This document shows, piece by piece, positions 41,138 to 48,868 of a stretch of 64,000 nucleotides of DNA. How positions within the stretch are numbered: position 1 is the first letter of the stretch; the number at the start of each line of letters is the position of its first letter. The stretch is taken from positions 1 to 64,000 of the forward strand of contig JBBQNK010000022.1 in assembly GCA_038329865.1 (NCBI GenBank), read 5' to 3'. The DNA is from JANMES01 sp038329865. Its GTDB lineage: Bacteria; Planctomycetota; Phycisphaerae; Tepidisphaerales; Tepidisphaeraceae. The notes below the pieces were generated by a model. That model was not told the origin of the DNA, did no database searches, and was given only the letters and a program-made list of their open reading frames with translations. The position numbers and the translations under genes are program-made.

Positions 41138-41235
41138 GTGATTCCTTCGCAAAAGTCAGGTTCAGATAATAGGCGGGAGGAGATAATTGTACAGTATGAG
41201 AACCTGGGGAGATTGTAAGCGATTATCGAACAGTT

Positions 41236-41348
41236 GGAGAAATGCAGAATGCAGAATGCAGAATGCAGAATTTCGGACAAATTTCATTCTTCATCCTGTA
41301 TTAAGCATTCTGCACTTCGCATTCTGCATTCCGCATTCCGTATTCTCC
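41236..41348. repeat. Inverted-repeat element, family F (GCAGAAT words)
   Basis: Left arm 41236-41271 holds four tandem 7-bp GCAGAAT units; the right arm 41307-41348 has the inverted, more varied form (ATTCTGC, ATTCCGC). Loop of about 35 bp. It lies between divergent genes (leuD and the small gene at 41392), upstream of both. Confidence 0.9.
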
Positions 41349-41391
41349 TCCGCTTGCTCCCCTTCGCCGCGGCGCGTATTCTCTCCCGCAC

Positions 41392-41646
41392 ATGACGGTT
41401 TACGAAACGACCAACCAGAACACGATTTACCACTGGTGCACAAGCCGCGGCCTCTGGCCGGCGTGCGTGGCGGGAAACCCCGACCGCATCCGCCTTGGCG
41501 GCGATGAGTTTTCGCCCGGCGACGAGCAACTCGAGCCGATCGAGTGGTGGCGGTGGTTTCAGGAATTTGAACGCCGGCAGCTGCAGTTGATTTACGATCC
41601 CTCCAAAGGTTGGTTTACGCTCGGTTCGCGCCTGGCGCCGGCGTAG
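41392..41646 (+). CDS. Small soluble protein, unknown
   Basis: 84 residues with many Trp and acidic residues (NTIYHWCTSRGLWPACVAGN, EQLEPIEWWRWFQEFERRQL). Two cysteines near residues 16 and 25. No signal or membrane segment. Possibly a small structural domain; the regular coding pattern and ATG after the repeat support a gene. No family recognised. Confidence 0.55.
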   Translation: MTVYETTNQNTIYHWCTSRGLWPACVAGNPDRIRLGGDEFSPGDEQLEPIEWWRWFQEFERRQLQLIYDPSKGWFTLGSRLAPA

Positions 41647-41862
41647 CGTGGTTTAACGCCTGCCGGGCGTGAAAACATGCTGAAATTGCCCGTACAAACC
41701 ATTAATAGCCCTTCCGCATTCTGCCCGGGGTTAGATCGAAAATAATAGTTGCAATCACATTTATATTTTGCGTTTCTGAGATCGGACCGGTTAGACTCTT
41801 TTGACCGCCGCGCTCAAACAGAAATTCGGCAGACTCGACTCGAGTAGTCGCCATGCTGCGCC

Positions 41863-42504
41863 ATGAACGTTTCCAATCCTTCCAATCTCCCTTCGCCCAC
41901 CATCTTCGCCGTTGACGATGATGCCGTCACTCTCAGCATGCTTCGCAAGCTCGGTGAGACACTGGGCGTGGCGGTGGCGACCTATCCGTCGGCCGAGGCG
42001 TTTCTGCATGACTTCCGCAATCAGCCCGGTTGTCTCATCACGGATATTCACCTCGGCGGCATGAGCGGCCTGGAGCTGCAGCAGGAACTTCTCAAACGCA
42101 ACGCCACGCTGCCGATCATCGTCATCACCGGCAAGGCACAGGTGCCGATGGCCGTTCGGGCGATGCAGAATCATGCGGTCGATTTTCTCGAGAAGCCGTT
42201 CGATATCGCCGCGCTGGGCGATCGGATCCGCCAGGCGATTGAACTCGACGTCGCCCGCCGGCAGAAGGCGTCGCAGCACGCCGACGCAAAGCTCCGCACC
42301 TCCAAGCTCACGCCGCGCGAACATGAAGTCATGCAATGCGTGGTTCAGGGCATGTCCAATAAACAGATGGCCGCCCATCTCCATCTCAGCGAGAAGACGA
42401 TCGAAGTTCACCGAGGCAACGTGATGCGAAAAACCGCCGCCGACAGCGTGGCGGAGTTGGTTCGAATCTCGCTCAATAGCAGCGACAACGAATTGCCGCA
42501 GTAA
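41863..42504 (+). CDS. Response regulator, FixJ/NarL type
   Basis: 213 residues. Receiver domain at 12-130 with acidic pocket VDDD (18-20), phosphorylated Asp in CLITDIHLGG (about 61), T in VITGKAQ and K in DFLEKPFD (about 112). The LuxR-type helix-turn-helix at about 148-205 (LTPREHEVMQCVVQGMSNKQ, IAxHLxxSEKTIEVHR pattern). A histidine kinase partner is not in the window. Likely a DNA-binding transcription activator. Transcribed alone. Confidence 0.93.
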   Translation: MNVSNPSNLPSPTIFAVDDDAVTLSMLRKLGETLGVAVATYPSAEAFLHDFRNQPGCLITDIHLGGMSGLELQQELLKRNATLPIIVITGKAQVPMAVRAMQNHAVDFLEKPFDIAALGDRIRQAIELDVARRQKASQHADAKLRTSKLTPREHEVMQCVVQGMSNKQMAAHLHLSEKTIEVHRGNVMRKTAADSVAELVRISLNSSDNELPQ

Positions 42505-42891
42505 TCAGGGGACATTTCAGCGTGACGTTAAAGTTTCTCCATTCTGCCCTTTCCCTATGAAAGGCTGTTCGACAATGTGAAGTATCTCACCTTTCAACTT
42601 GCAATTGAGCTGGTTTTGGGGGATAACCGTGTCACCTAAATTACGGCGGTGCGGATTTTCAACGTCAGATACGTGGTATTATCGGGAATTGAAGCGGCTT
42701 ATTTTGCAGGCATCCACCCGGATGCTTTCATCGTATATTAGAAATGAAAAGGCGGTCAACGCTCATTTGCGGGGTGGGACATCCCGTCAAATTCACCGGT
42801 GTCGATACACCGGGACTAAATCCGAGCATCGGACTACATCTTACTACGCCTAGACTCTTTTGTCTACAGGCGATTTTGGGAATGGGAAATC
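42505..42891. other. Intergenic region without a supported gene
   Basis: 387 bp of lower GC content between the response regulator and the small protein at 42892. An 84-codon frame (42599-42853) has no protein-like pattern. TATATT near 42733 could belong to a promoter, but no convincing -35 was seen. Confidence 0.4.
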
Positions 42892-43125
42892 ATGCCACGT
42901 CGCGTCATCATGCGGATTGAGTTAACGCCGTCTGCCAAAGACTTTCTAACGGACCTTTGCCATCGCAACGGCATGACGCAAGTCGCCGTCATGTCTCGCA
43001 TCACCGAGTGGTTCGCCAGCCAGGATGCGATGGTCCAAGGGGCGGTTCTGGGCCTTTATCCCACGGTCATCGAAGGCGACATCGCCAAGCTGATCCTGAA
43101 GAAAATGGTCGACAAATCGAAGTAA
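42892..43125 (+). CDS. Small DNA-binding-like protein (ribbon-helix-helix style)
   Basis: 77 residues: MPRRVIMRIELTPSAKDFLTD, a beta strand followed by helices (HRNGMTQVAVMSRITEWFAS), then LGLYPTVIEGDIAKLILKKM. A strand-helix-helix order with the GMTQxAVMSR segment resembles short MetJ/Arc-type proteins found widely in planctomycetes, thought to regulate transcription. A later start (MRIEL, 42910) is possible. Target unknown. Confidence 0.65.
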   Translation: MPRRVIMRIELTPSAKDFLTDLCHRNGMTQVAVMSRITEWFASQDAMVQGAVLGLYPTVIEGDIAKLILKKMVDKSK

Positions 43126-43216
43126 CCGCCGTTGGCAGCGAAACCGCTCCCAGTTCCGTGATTTGTCGCGGTACGCATTTCATTTTGTTTCATGATTTTG
43201 CCCGGCCCTCCCTCGT

Positions 43217-44623
43217 TTATTGAACGCCGGCCATGCCGGTTTCGATCGGGGACGACACGTACTCGCGCGGGTCTGTCACGTTGCCCGTGAGCGCACTGGC
43301 CGCCACCGTTAACGGCGACGCCAGGTACACCGCCGAGTTCTTGCTGCCCATGCGGCCCGGGAAATTCCGGTTCGTCGTGCTGATGCAGACTTCCGTCCCG
43401 TTCAGCCGACCGAACGTATCCGCCGGCCCGCCGAGGCAGGCGCTGCAGCCGCTCGGGCCGAGGTTGCAACCCGCGTCGAGCAGGATGTCTTCGATTGATT
43501 TTTCGTTGGGCCCTTTGTCCACGCCTCGCAGATTCAGCCGCTTCATGTCCGAGTGCACTTCCGTGCTGCCCGGAACGACGAACGTAGGAATCTTGACCTT
43601 ATTCCCCTTGAGAATGTTGGCCGCGAAGATCATGTCCGTGATCTTCCCGCCGGTGCAGCTGCCGATGTACGCGCGATCGAGTTTCACTTCGCGGCAGTTG
43701 TAGGCCGTGTCTTTATTGTCCGGCGAGTGCGGCTTGGCGACCATCGGCTCCATCGTGCTCAAGTCCCACTCGTGCTCGAAGAAATACTCCGCGCCGGGCG
43801 CATCGCGATAGACTTCCCACGTCGGCACATTGCTGCGGGCGCGAACGTACTGCAGCGTCTTTTCGTCGACGTCGCAGACTCCATTCTTCCCGCCGGCCTC
43901 GATGGCCATGTTCGTCAGCGTCATGCGATCTTCCAGCGTCAGGCTGCCGATGCCGTCGCCGGCGAAGTACATCGTGCGGTACGTCGCGCCGTCCACGCCG
44001 ATCTCGCCGATCACCGCCAAAATCAAATCCTTCGCCGTCAGATACGGCGGAATCTGGCCATTGAAAGTAAATTTCATCGTCGGCGGGACTTTCAGCCACG
44101 TCTTACCCGTGCCGAGCGTGAAGGCCGCATCGGTATTGCCGACGCCCGAAGCGAACTGCCCGAACGCACCGGCCGTGCAGGTATGCGAGTCGGTCCCGAG
44201 CAGAATCTCGCCCGGCCGAACGTGGCCTTCTTCCGGCAGCGCCTTGTGACACACGCCTTTGTAATTCGTCTTGTTCGGATCGCGGTACGGATTCGGCATG
44301 CCCGGCTCGTTCTTCACGAACTCGGCATCGTAGAAATACCGCAGCCCCTGTTCCTTCACGAAATCGCGGAGAATTTGCACGTTGCGATGGCACTTCAGGT
44401 CGGCGGTGAAGATGTAGTGATCCGGGATCACGACGACTTTATCCGGCGCCCACACCTTTGCGTTGCGGCCGAACTTTTCGTGGAAAATCCCGATCGTGCC
44501 CGGGCCGCACACGTCGTGGGTCATGAGCACGTCCACGTCCACCCACACGTTCTCGCCCGGCACCACGTGCGACTTGCCCGAGTGCTTGGCCAGGATCTGT
44601 TCGGTCATTGTCATGCCAGCCAT
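43217..44623 (-). CDS. leuC: 3-isopropylmalate dehydratase, large subunit
   Basis: 468 residues from ATG 44623, with AGGAG seven bases upstream; an upstream in-frame start is weaker. Aconitase fold with a 4Fe-4S cluster: Cys in IGSCTGGKITDM (about 340) and two in GPSGCSACLGG (about 400). LLGTDSHTCTAGAFGQFASG near 150 is the substrate motif. Works with LeuD (40577-41137) in leucine synthesis. Runs alone; no leader peptide found in its short upstream region. Confidence 0.95.
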   Translation of the reverse strand: MAGMTMTEQILAKHSGKSHVVPGENVWVDVDVLMTHDVCGPGTIGIFHEKFGRNAKVWAPDKVVVIPDHYIFTADLKCHRNVQILRDFVKEQGLRYFYDAEFVKNEPGMPNPYRDPNKTNYKGVCHKALPEEGHVRPGEILLGTDSHTCTAGAFGQFASGVGNTDAAFTLGTGKTWLKVPPTMKFTFNGQIPPYLTAKDLILAVIGEIGVDGATYRTMYFAGDGIGSLTLEDRMTLTNMAIEAGGKNGVCDVDEKTLQYVRARSNVPTWEVYRDAPGAEYFFEHEWDLSTMEPMVAKPHSPDNKDTAYNCREVKLDRAYIGSCTGGKITDMIFAANILKGNKVKIPTFVVPGSTEVHSDMKRLNLRGVDKGPNEKSIEDILLDAGCNLGPSGCSACLGGPADTFGRLNGTEVCISTTNRNFPGRMGSKNSAVYLASPLTVAASALTGNVTDPREYVSSPIETGMAGVQ

Positions 44624-44912
44624 CGAAAACTCCTGATCAAATTCAAAATGAATCTTCCGCGAAACTGCGAAGAGCAAGTATAGCGGGGTGAGTGGGGCGT
44701 GTCATTGCGACCGGTTTTCCCGAACTTGCTCAGTTTCAACTACTCGCCGGTCGCTGCGCGACCGGCGTGGAAGCCAAACTGCACCAGTTCGCGTTTCCCA
44801 ATCCCCGCGAAGTCGCAAAACAGACCCTCGCGAAAAAATTCCGTTTTCAAGCATCCGCGGCCACCCAACTCAAAGGCCTGCCGAGGTTTGAGGCAAATGA
44901 CATCCTAAAAAA

Positions 44913-44967
44913 GCGCCCCCGAAGCGCCCCCAATGCGCCCCCATAGCGCCCCTGTAGCGCCCCTGAT
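44913..44967. repeat. Five tandem copies of an 11-bp unit
   Basis: GCGCCCC followed by CGAA, CAAT, CATA, TGTA and TGAT: five units of exactly 11 bp with a constant GCGCCCC head and variable tail. One helical turn spacing would place the heads on one face of the DNA, as for repeated protein sites. Confidence 0.85.
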
Positions 44968-45432
44968 TCGGCAAAGGACCGACCCCAGTGCGACTCAAGA
45001 CCAACCCCCGAATGTACATTGGCCAGCGTCTCCATCTCCACCAGCTCCTACTTTCACCGGCCCAGTCTCGTGGGCCCGCGCGGAAAAATTCCGAGCAAGT
45101 CCGAAACGATTTTCACGCCGTACCATAGCACCGCCGCCTGAAAAAAGCGGCCAAAAAATAGGGAGTTTTGAAGATTCCGCCAACCCCAGGGCCGGCCGAC
45201 GCTTGGGCCGGTGGGGCGAGTGTGCAATTGAAAAATTGTTCCCCCGTAGCATCGGCGTCTCGCCCATTCCAAGGTGTTCTGGCAAGGGCGAGACGCTGCT
45301 GTGTCCAAATCCCGAACTGAGTTCATTTGGAGGACAGCCGCCCTCCAGATTCGATTGAACATTCAGGATGGATTTGGACAGAGCAGCGAGACGGCCGTAC
45401 AACGGGGATACGTTTTGATGGATTCGCCCGAA

Positions 45433-45498
45433 GTGGCATGGGCGGCCCGCCCATGGTTTTCGGTTCAACCAAAGACACGGGCGAGCCGCCCGTGCCAC
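45433..45498. repeat. Inverted-repeat element, family G
   Basis: Arms of 23 bp, 45433-45455 and 45476-45498, inverted with three differences. As in family A, each arm is itself a palindrome (CATGGGCGGCCCGCCCATG in the left one), and arm differences are paired so both palindromes persist. Confidence 0.88.
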
Positions 45499-45543
45499 GA
45501 AAAATCAGACTGCACTACAGGCCGCATTCGTTATCATCGCATC

Positions 45544-46233
45544 ATGCGGCCGATGAAGACGCTCATCCTTCGCCCCCTGCGATGCGCCTTCCGCTGGCTG
45601 CCGCCGGTGGTGCTGGCGACCGTTCTTGCCATGCTGGTCGTCTTCTGGATCCGCAGCGGCACCTACTACGACGAATGGGATCTCGGCATACCAATGCCGG
45701 CACATGCTAATTGTCAGGCATCAGTGGGAATTCGCATCACGTCGACCGACGATCTCTTACAAATTTATATTGATCGGAATCGGTCCGACGAAATCGCCGA
45801 AGACAATTTTTGGAGGGATAATAGAAACGTCAGTTTGGTTGTTTTGGCATACCCGGTTCAGACGGGTTTCCATCGTTTAGACGGAATAGCGGTCAAGGCG
45901 AATGAAGAAATACAATTTCACCACGATTACATGTGGGGAATTACGGCGCGGTCGCCTGAAGAACCGGTGTTTGGAAGTAGCTCGCCGAGGAAAATCGACT
46001 TCGACGCTACAGATGCACGCTGGATCACCGTCCGCCACCGATCCGCCGTCGTGCCGGTGGCTTTCGCGCTGATTTTAAATTTAGCCTGGCGCTGGCGGCA
46101 ATATCGCCGTCGGCCTTGCAAAGGTTTCTGCCCGCAGTGCGGCTACGACCTCCGCGCCTCGCCCGACCGTTGCCCCGAGTGCGGTACGGCATCGCCGAGC
46201 GATCGGCTGGCGGCGGCAATCGAACAAACTTGA
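45544..46233 (+). CDS. Membrane protein with C-terminal planctomycete zinc ribbon
   Basis: 229 residues from ATG 45544. One membrane helix near 12-35 (WLPPVVLATVLAMLVVFW), a middle extracytoplasmic domain (about 40-165), a second helix (VPVAFALILNLAWRW, about 175-190), and a zinc ribbon CPQCGYDLRASPDRCPECGT at about 200-220. This ribbon at the C-terminus is typical of many planctomycete membrane proteins; its function is not known. Confidence 0.78.
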   Translation: MRPMKTLILRPLRCAFRWLPPVVLATVLAMLVVFWIRSGTYYDEWDLGIPMPAHANCQASVGIRITSTDDLLQIYIDRNRSDEIAEDNFWRDNRNVSLVVLAYPVQTGFHRLDGIAVKANEEIQFHHDYMWGITARSPEEPVFGSSSPRKIDFDATDARWITVRHRSAVVPVAFALILNLAWRWRQYRRRPCKGFCPQCGYDLRASPDRCPECGTASPSDRLAAAIEQT

Positions 46234-46263
46234 TGAATCAATAAGGGAACGAATTGCCGATGA

Positions 46264-46788
46264 TCACCGATTCCAAGGCATCTTCGCCAGGAGCATGCCC
46301 AGGCAGCAGAAGTCGGTCACGCCGGCAAAAATCAGGCCGGCACCAACGAACGCGGACAGACCCAGAAACCCCGGGTGAACCGTCACGCCGAGCGCGACGC
46401 CCAGCTGCACCAGCAATCCCGTGGCCATGCGTACCTGCCGTTCCAGCCCAAGGGTTTTGCGTGCTCCGCGGACGACAGGCAGACCGGCCCGCACCCACGC
46501 ATCGGTCCCGCCGACAACGTTGAACACGGTTTCAAGCCCCGCGTCGGCCAGGCTCGCGCACGCCCTGGCGGAGCGACCGCCGGACTTGCAGATGACGTAG
46601 ATCGCCTCCTGCGGCGACGACCGGCTGGAGACGAACTTCGCCGCATCCAACTGGTCCAGCGGCAGGGGCGTGGCCCCTTCGGCGTGAACCTGCTCGAACT
46701 CGGCCGGCGTGCGAACGTCGATCAGTTCCAAGCTCGATACCGCGCGGAGGCCGTTGAATTGTTCCGGCGTGATTGTTTTTATCGACAT
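46264..46788 (-). CDS. Rhodanese domain protein with membrane anchor (YgaP-like)
   Basis: 174 residues. Rhodanese domain at 1-105 (LELIDVRTPAEFEQVHAEGA) with catalytic Cys in YVICKSGGRSARA (about 69), the persulfide-carrying residue. Two hydrophobic helices follow (about 115-170) of the DUF2892 type, as in E. coli YgaP, which anchors at the inner membrane and transfers sulfane sulfur. It follows the AhpD-like gene by 26 bp on the same strand; an ArsR regulator is divergent from that gene. The set resembles ygaV-ygaP. Confidence 0.9.
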   Translation of the reverse strand: MSIKTITPEQFNGLRAVSSLELIDVRTPAEFEQVHAEGATPLPLDQLDAAKFVSSRSSPQEAIYVICKSGGRSARACASLADAGLETVFNVVGGTDAWVRAGLPVVRGARKTLGLERQVRMATGLLVQLGVALGVTVHPGFLGLSAFVGAGLIFAGVTDFCCLGMLLAKMPWNR

Positions 46789-46814
46789 CTCAAATCTCCA
46801 ATCACATTTCCGTA

Positions 46815-47177
46815 TCAGGCGACCTGCGTTGGCGCCACCGGCAGCAGGGCATCGAGCGCCTCGATCACACGGGGAAGATAGGTGTAGGTCGGCCCGCCCT
46901 GCATGAGGACCGCCACGCCGGCGGTCTCGAGGATCTGCTCGCGCGTGGCCCCGGCATCAACGGCCGACTTCACGTGCGCGTAGACGCAGTTCTCGCACCG
47001 CATCGCCAGCCCGATGCCCAGGGCGATCAGTTCTTTTTCGCGGGTGTCGAGAGCGCCCGGCTTCATCGTCGCGTGGTGCAGCCCGGCGAAACCCTTGAGC
47101 AGTTCCGGCATGGCCGACCGAACCGGCTTCATCGCGGCGGCGTTGGATTCGTAATAATCGCGTGCATTGCTTGACAT
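46815..47177 (-). CDS. Carboxymuconolactone decarboxylase family protein (AhpD-like)
   Basis: 120 residues, all-helical CMD/AhpD fold. The redox motif CENCVYAHVKSA near residue 63 (CxxC followed by H) is that of AhpD-type alkyl hydroperoxidase partners, which reduce peroxides through paired cysteines. Upstream lies a region with direct repeats and then a divergent ArsR gene; downstream is the rhodanese. Together they suggest defence against reactive sulfur or peroxide. Confidence 0.9.
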   Translation of the reverse strand: MSSNARDYYESNAAAMKPVRSAMPELLKGFAGLHHATMKPGALDTREKELIALGIGLAMRCENCVYAHVKSAVDAGATREQILETAGVAVLMQGGPTYTYLPRVIEALDALLPVAPTQVA

Positions 47178-47337
47178 AACGGGCCTCCGTTGCGGTAAAT
47201 TCCGTTGCAGTAAATTCGAGCGCGGTATTTTTGGGCCGGCTCGATTGGACAGTCGCCGGATGCAGGATATACTGCATCAATGACTGTTCATAAATACTAT
47301 ATGACTGTTTGGCGATGTAATCAAGGAGATGCGTACC
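47178..47337. promoter_or_regulatory. Divergent control region with two pairs of direct repeats
   Basis: Between the AhpD-like gene and arsR. CCGTTGCGGTAAATTC and CCGTTGCAGTAAATTC (about 47187-47218) form one direct repeat, and ATGACTGTT occurs at about 47279 and 47300, 21 bp apart. Both pairs are candidate operators for the neighbouring ArsR protein. Confidence 0.5.
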
Positions 47338-47703
47338 ATGCCCGCTAAAACCTCACGCCCGGCATCCCGGCATGCGGGGCTGAAGCCGCTCGGCGAAGCC
47401 CAGTTAACCGCGGTCGCGGAATTATTCGCGGTCCTTTCCGAGCCGAATCGGCTGCGAATCCTGCAATTCCTGCAGGCCGGGCCCGCCAGCGTCGGGGAGA
47501 TCGTCGAGCGCCTCAGCCTCAAGCAGGCCAACGCGTCAAAGCAACTGGGCTTGATGCTCTCCGCCGGCGTCGTGCGACGAGAGCAGGACGGCAATCGCGC
47601 GATCTACACCATCGCGATGCCTATCGTCTTCGACCTGTGCGGATTAGTCTGCCATCGCCTGTCCGAACACGCGACAGAACGCGCCGCGGCCCTGCGGGTT
47701 TAG
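47338..47703 (+). CDS. ArsR-family transcription regulator
   Basis: 121 residues from ATG 47338, nine bases after AAGGAG; an ATG at 47329 overlaps that site and is less likely. Winged helix: ELFAVLSEPNRLRILQFLQA, VGEIVERLSLKQANASKQLG is the recognition part, REQDGNRAIYTIAMP the wing. No metal motif (CxC) of ArsR, but two Cys near the end (DLCGLVCHRL) could sense thiol or persulfide, as in the BigR/SqrR/YgaV branch. Probably represses the AhpD-rhodanese pair and itself. Confidence 0.9.
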   Translation: MPAKTSRPASRHAGLKPLGEAQLTAVAELFAVLSEPNRLRILQFLQAGPASVGEIVERLSLKQANASKQLGLMLSAGVVRREQDGNRAIYTIAMPIVFDLCGLVCHRLSEHATERAAALRV

Positions 47704-47750
47704 ACAGCACCAACACACACCGTCGGCCATTTCAACAGGCATTTTGGGTC

Positions 47751-48179
47751 ATGGACGCGAAGGGCGGAATCTTGAGTCGTCGAGGGTTCCGTGTCATCGC
47801 GCTAGTGCTTACGATCGCCGTCGGTCTGGCGTCGCGGAAAATTCAATCGCCGCTGCCGTGGGCGGTGCAGAAAGAGCTCGGCGATGTGTTGTGGGCGATG
47901 GCGGCGTACTGGCTGATCGCCGTGCTGCGGCCGGGGTGGGCGATGTCGCGCGTCGCGATCCTCGCCGCGGTGCTGGCGATGGCGAGTGAATGCTCGCAGC
48001 TCTCGCACGCGGCGTGGCTGGAATCACTAAGACACTACCGGCTCGGCCATCTGCTGCTCGGGTCGGGATTTTCCTGGCTCGATATGGCGATGTACCCGCT
48101 CGGCGCGGCGATCGCGTGGGCGATTGATCGAATGAGCCGGCCGACGCACGGGAGCGAGGGCGCGCGGCTGAAGAATTAA
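47751..48179 (+). CDS. DUF2809-family membrane protein
   Basis: 142 residues from ATG 47751. Four hydrophobic helices. The signature near the end, YRLGHLLLGSGFSWLDMAMY, identifies DUF2809, a family of small membrane proteins with no known function. Its stop overlaps the stop of the convergent FUSC gene by 4 bp. Confidence 0.88.
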   Translation: MDAKGGILSRRGFRVIALVLTIAVGLASRKIQSPLPWAVQKELGDVLWAMAAYWLIAVLRPGWAMSRVAILAAVLAMASECSQLSHAAWLESLRHYRLGHLLLGSGFSWLDMAMYPLGAAIAWAIDRMSRPTHGSEGARLKN

Positions 48180-48760
48180 TTCTCGCTGCCCGCGAACGGG
48201 CTGGGCGGGGAAGCCGCGGAGAGATCGGTCTTGGCGATGTAGGAGAGCCGGCGGGAGATCGGCCTCATCGCCATCTGCACCGCCAGTGCGGCGATGCATC
48301 CTCCGATGACGGCGGCGATTCGTTCGACGGCGGTCAGGCGGAAATTGTGTTCGTTGGCGCACATGACGATGATCGTCGCCACGCAGGCGGTGCGTAGCGC
48401 CAAGTCCATCCGCAGCCATTCGCCGATGAAAATCACGATGACGAGTGCGAAGATGACCTGCGGCGTATCCGTGCCGAGGCAGTACGCCATCGCCACGCCG
48501 ACCAGGCCGCCCAGCAGGTTGGCGGCGATTCTCAGCAGGGCGGCGGAGAAGCTCTGGTTAATGCCCGGGTAGAGCACGAGTACCGCGGAGATGATTGCCC
48601 ACATCGAGCCCGGTTTGCCGAGGAAGTTGTAAATGCTGCTGATGAGCGTCGCCGCGAGCGCCAGCTCCAGCGCGAAGAACGCGGCGGCCATCATTGACTG
48701 GCGATTCGTACGGCGCGGCGCGGCAATGACGGAAAGAATCGAAGCCATGGCGCCGATCAT
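48176..48760 (-). CDS. FUSC-family membrane protein
   Basis: About 194 residues; starts at 48760 (MIGAMAS) or 48748. Six hydrophobic helices between about 25 and 165 of the aromatic-acid exporter / fusaric-acid-resistance type (AISAVLVLYPGINQSFSAAL, LRIAANLLGGLVGVAMAYCL). Only the membrane half is present; the large cytoplasmic part of full exporters is missing. May export aromatic or weak acids. The frame extends further upstream across the divergent HEAT gene but this is chance. Confidence 0.78.
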   Translation of the reverse strand: MIGAMASILSVIAAPRRTNRQSMMAAAFFALELALAATLISSIYNFLGKPGSMWAIISAVLVLYPGINQSFSAALLRIAANLLGGLVGVAMAYCLGTDTPQVIFALVIVIFIGEWLRMDLALRTACVATIIVMCANEHNFRLTAVERIAAVIGGCIAALAVQMAMRPISRRLSYIAKTDLSAASPPSPFAGSEN

Positions 48761-48868
48761 ATCCGTTCGCGGTCGCGGCTGTAAAAAGCTGCTTTTTAAC
48801 GCGAAATCGCAAGAAATCAGTGAAGAATCGACTAAAGCCCACCCGCGGCAACGTCCGATAATGAAAAG

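Larger units (their letters stand above)
44624..45543. other. Long gene-free region rich in repeats
   Basis: About 920 bp without a credible gene. Contents: an 11-bp tandem repeat (44913-44967), a hairpin GCGTCTCGCCC/GGGCGAGACGC (45255-45265, 45286-45296), a GGAGG/CCTCC stem near 45328-45350 and element G (45433-45498). Short open frames cross these repeats in several frames, which suggests chance. Confidence 0.6.

Noticed and set aside
41241..41348. CRISPR-like array of GCAGAAT units
   Set aside because: Units are 7 bp without spacers and end in an inverted copy; no cas genes.
42599..42853. 84-codon frame in the 42.5-42.9 kb gap
   Set aside because: No ribosome site, no domain, irregular composition.
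44692..44946. Possible gene fragment after leuC
   Set aside because: Three overlapping frames are open across the same stretch and one ends in the 11-bp tandem repeat; no homology recognised.
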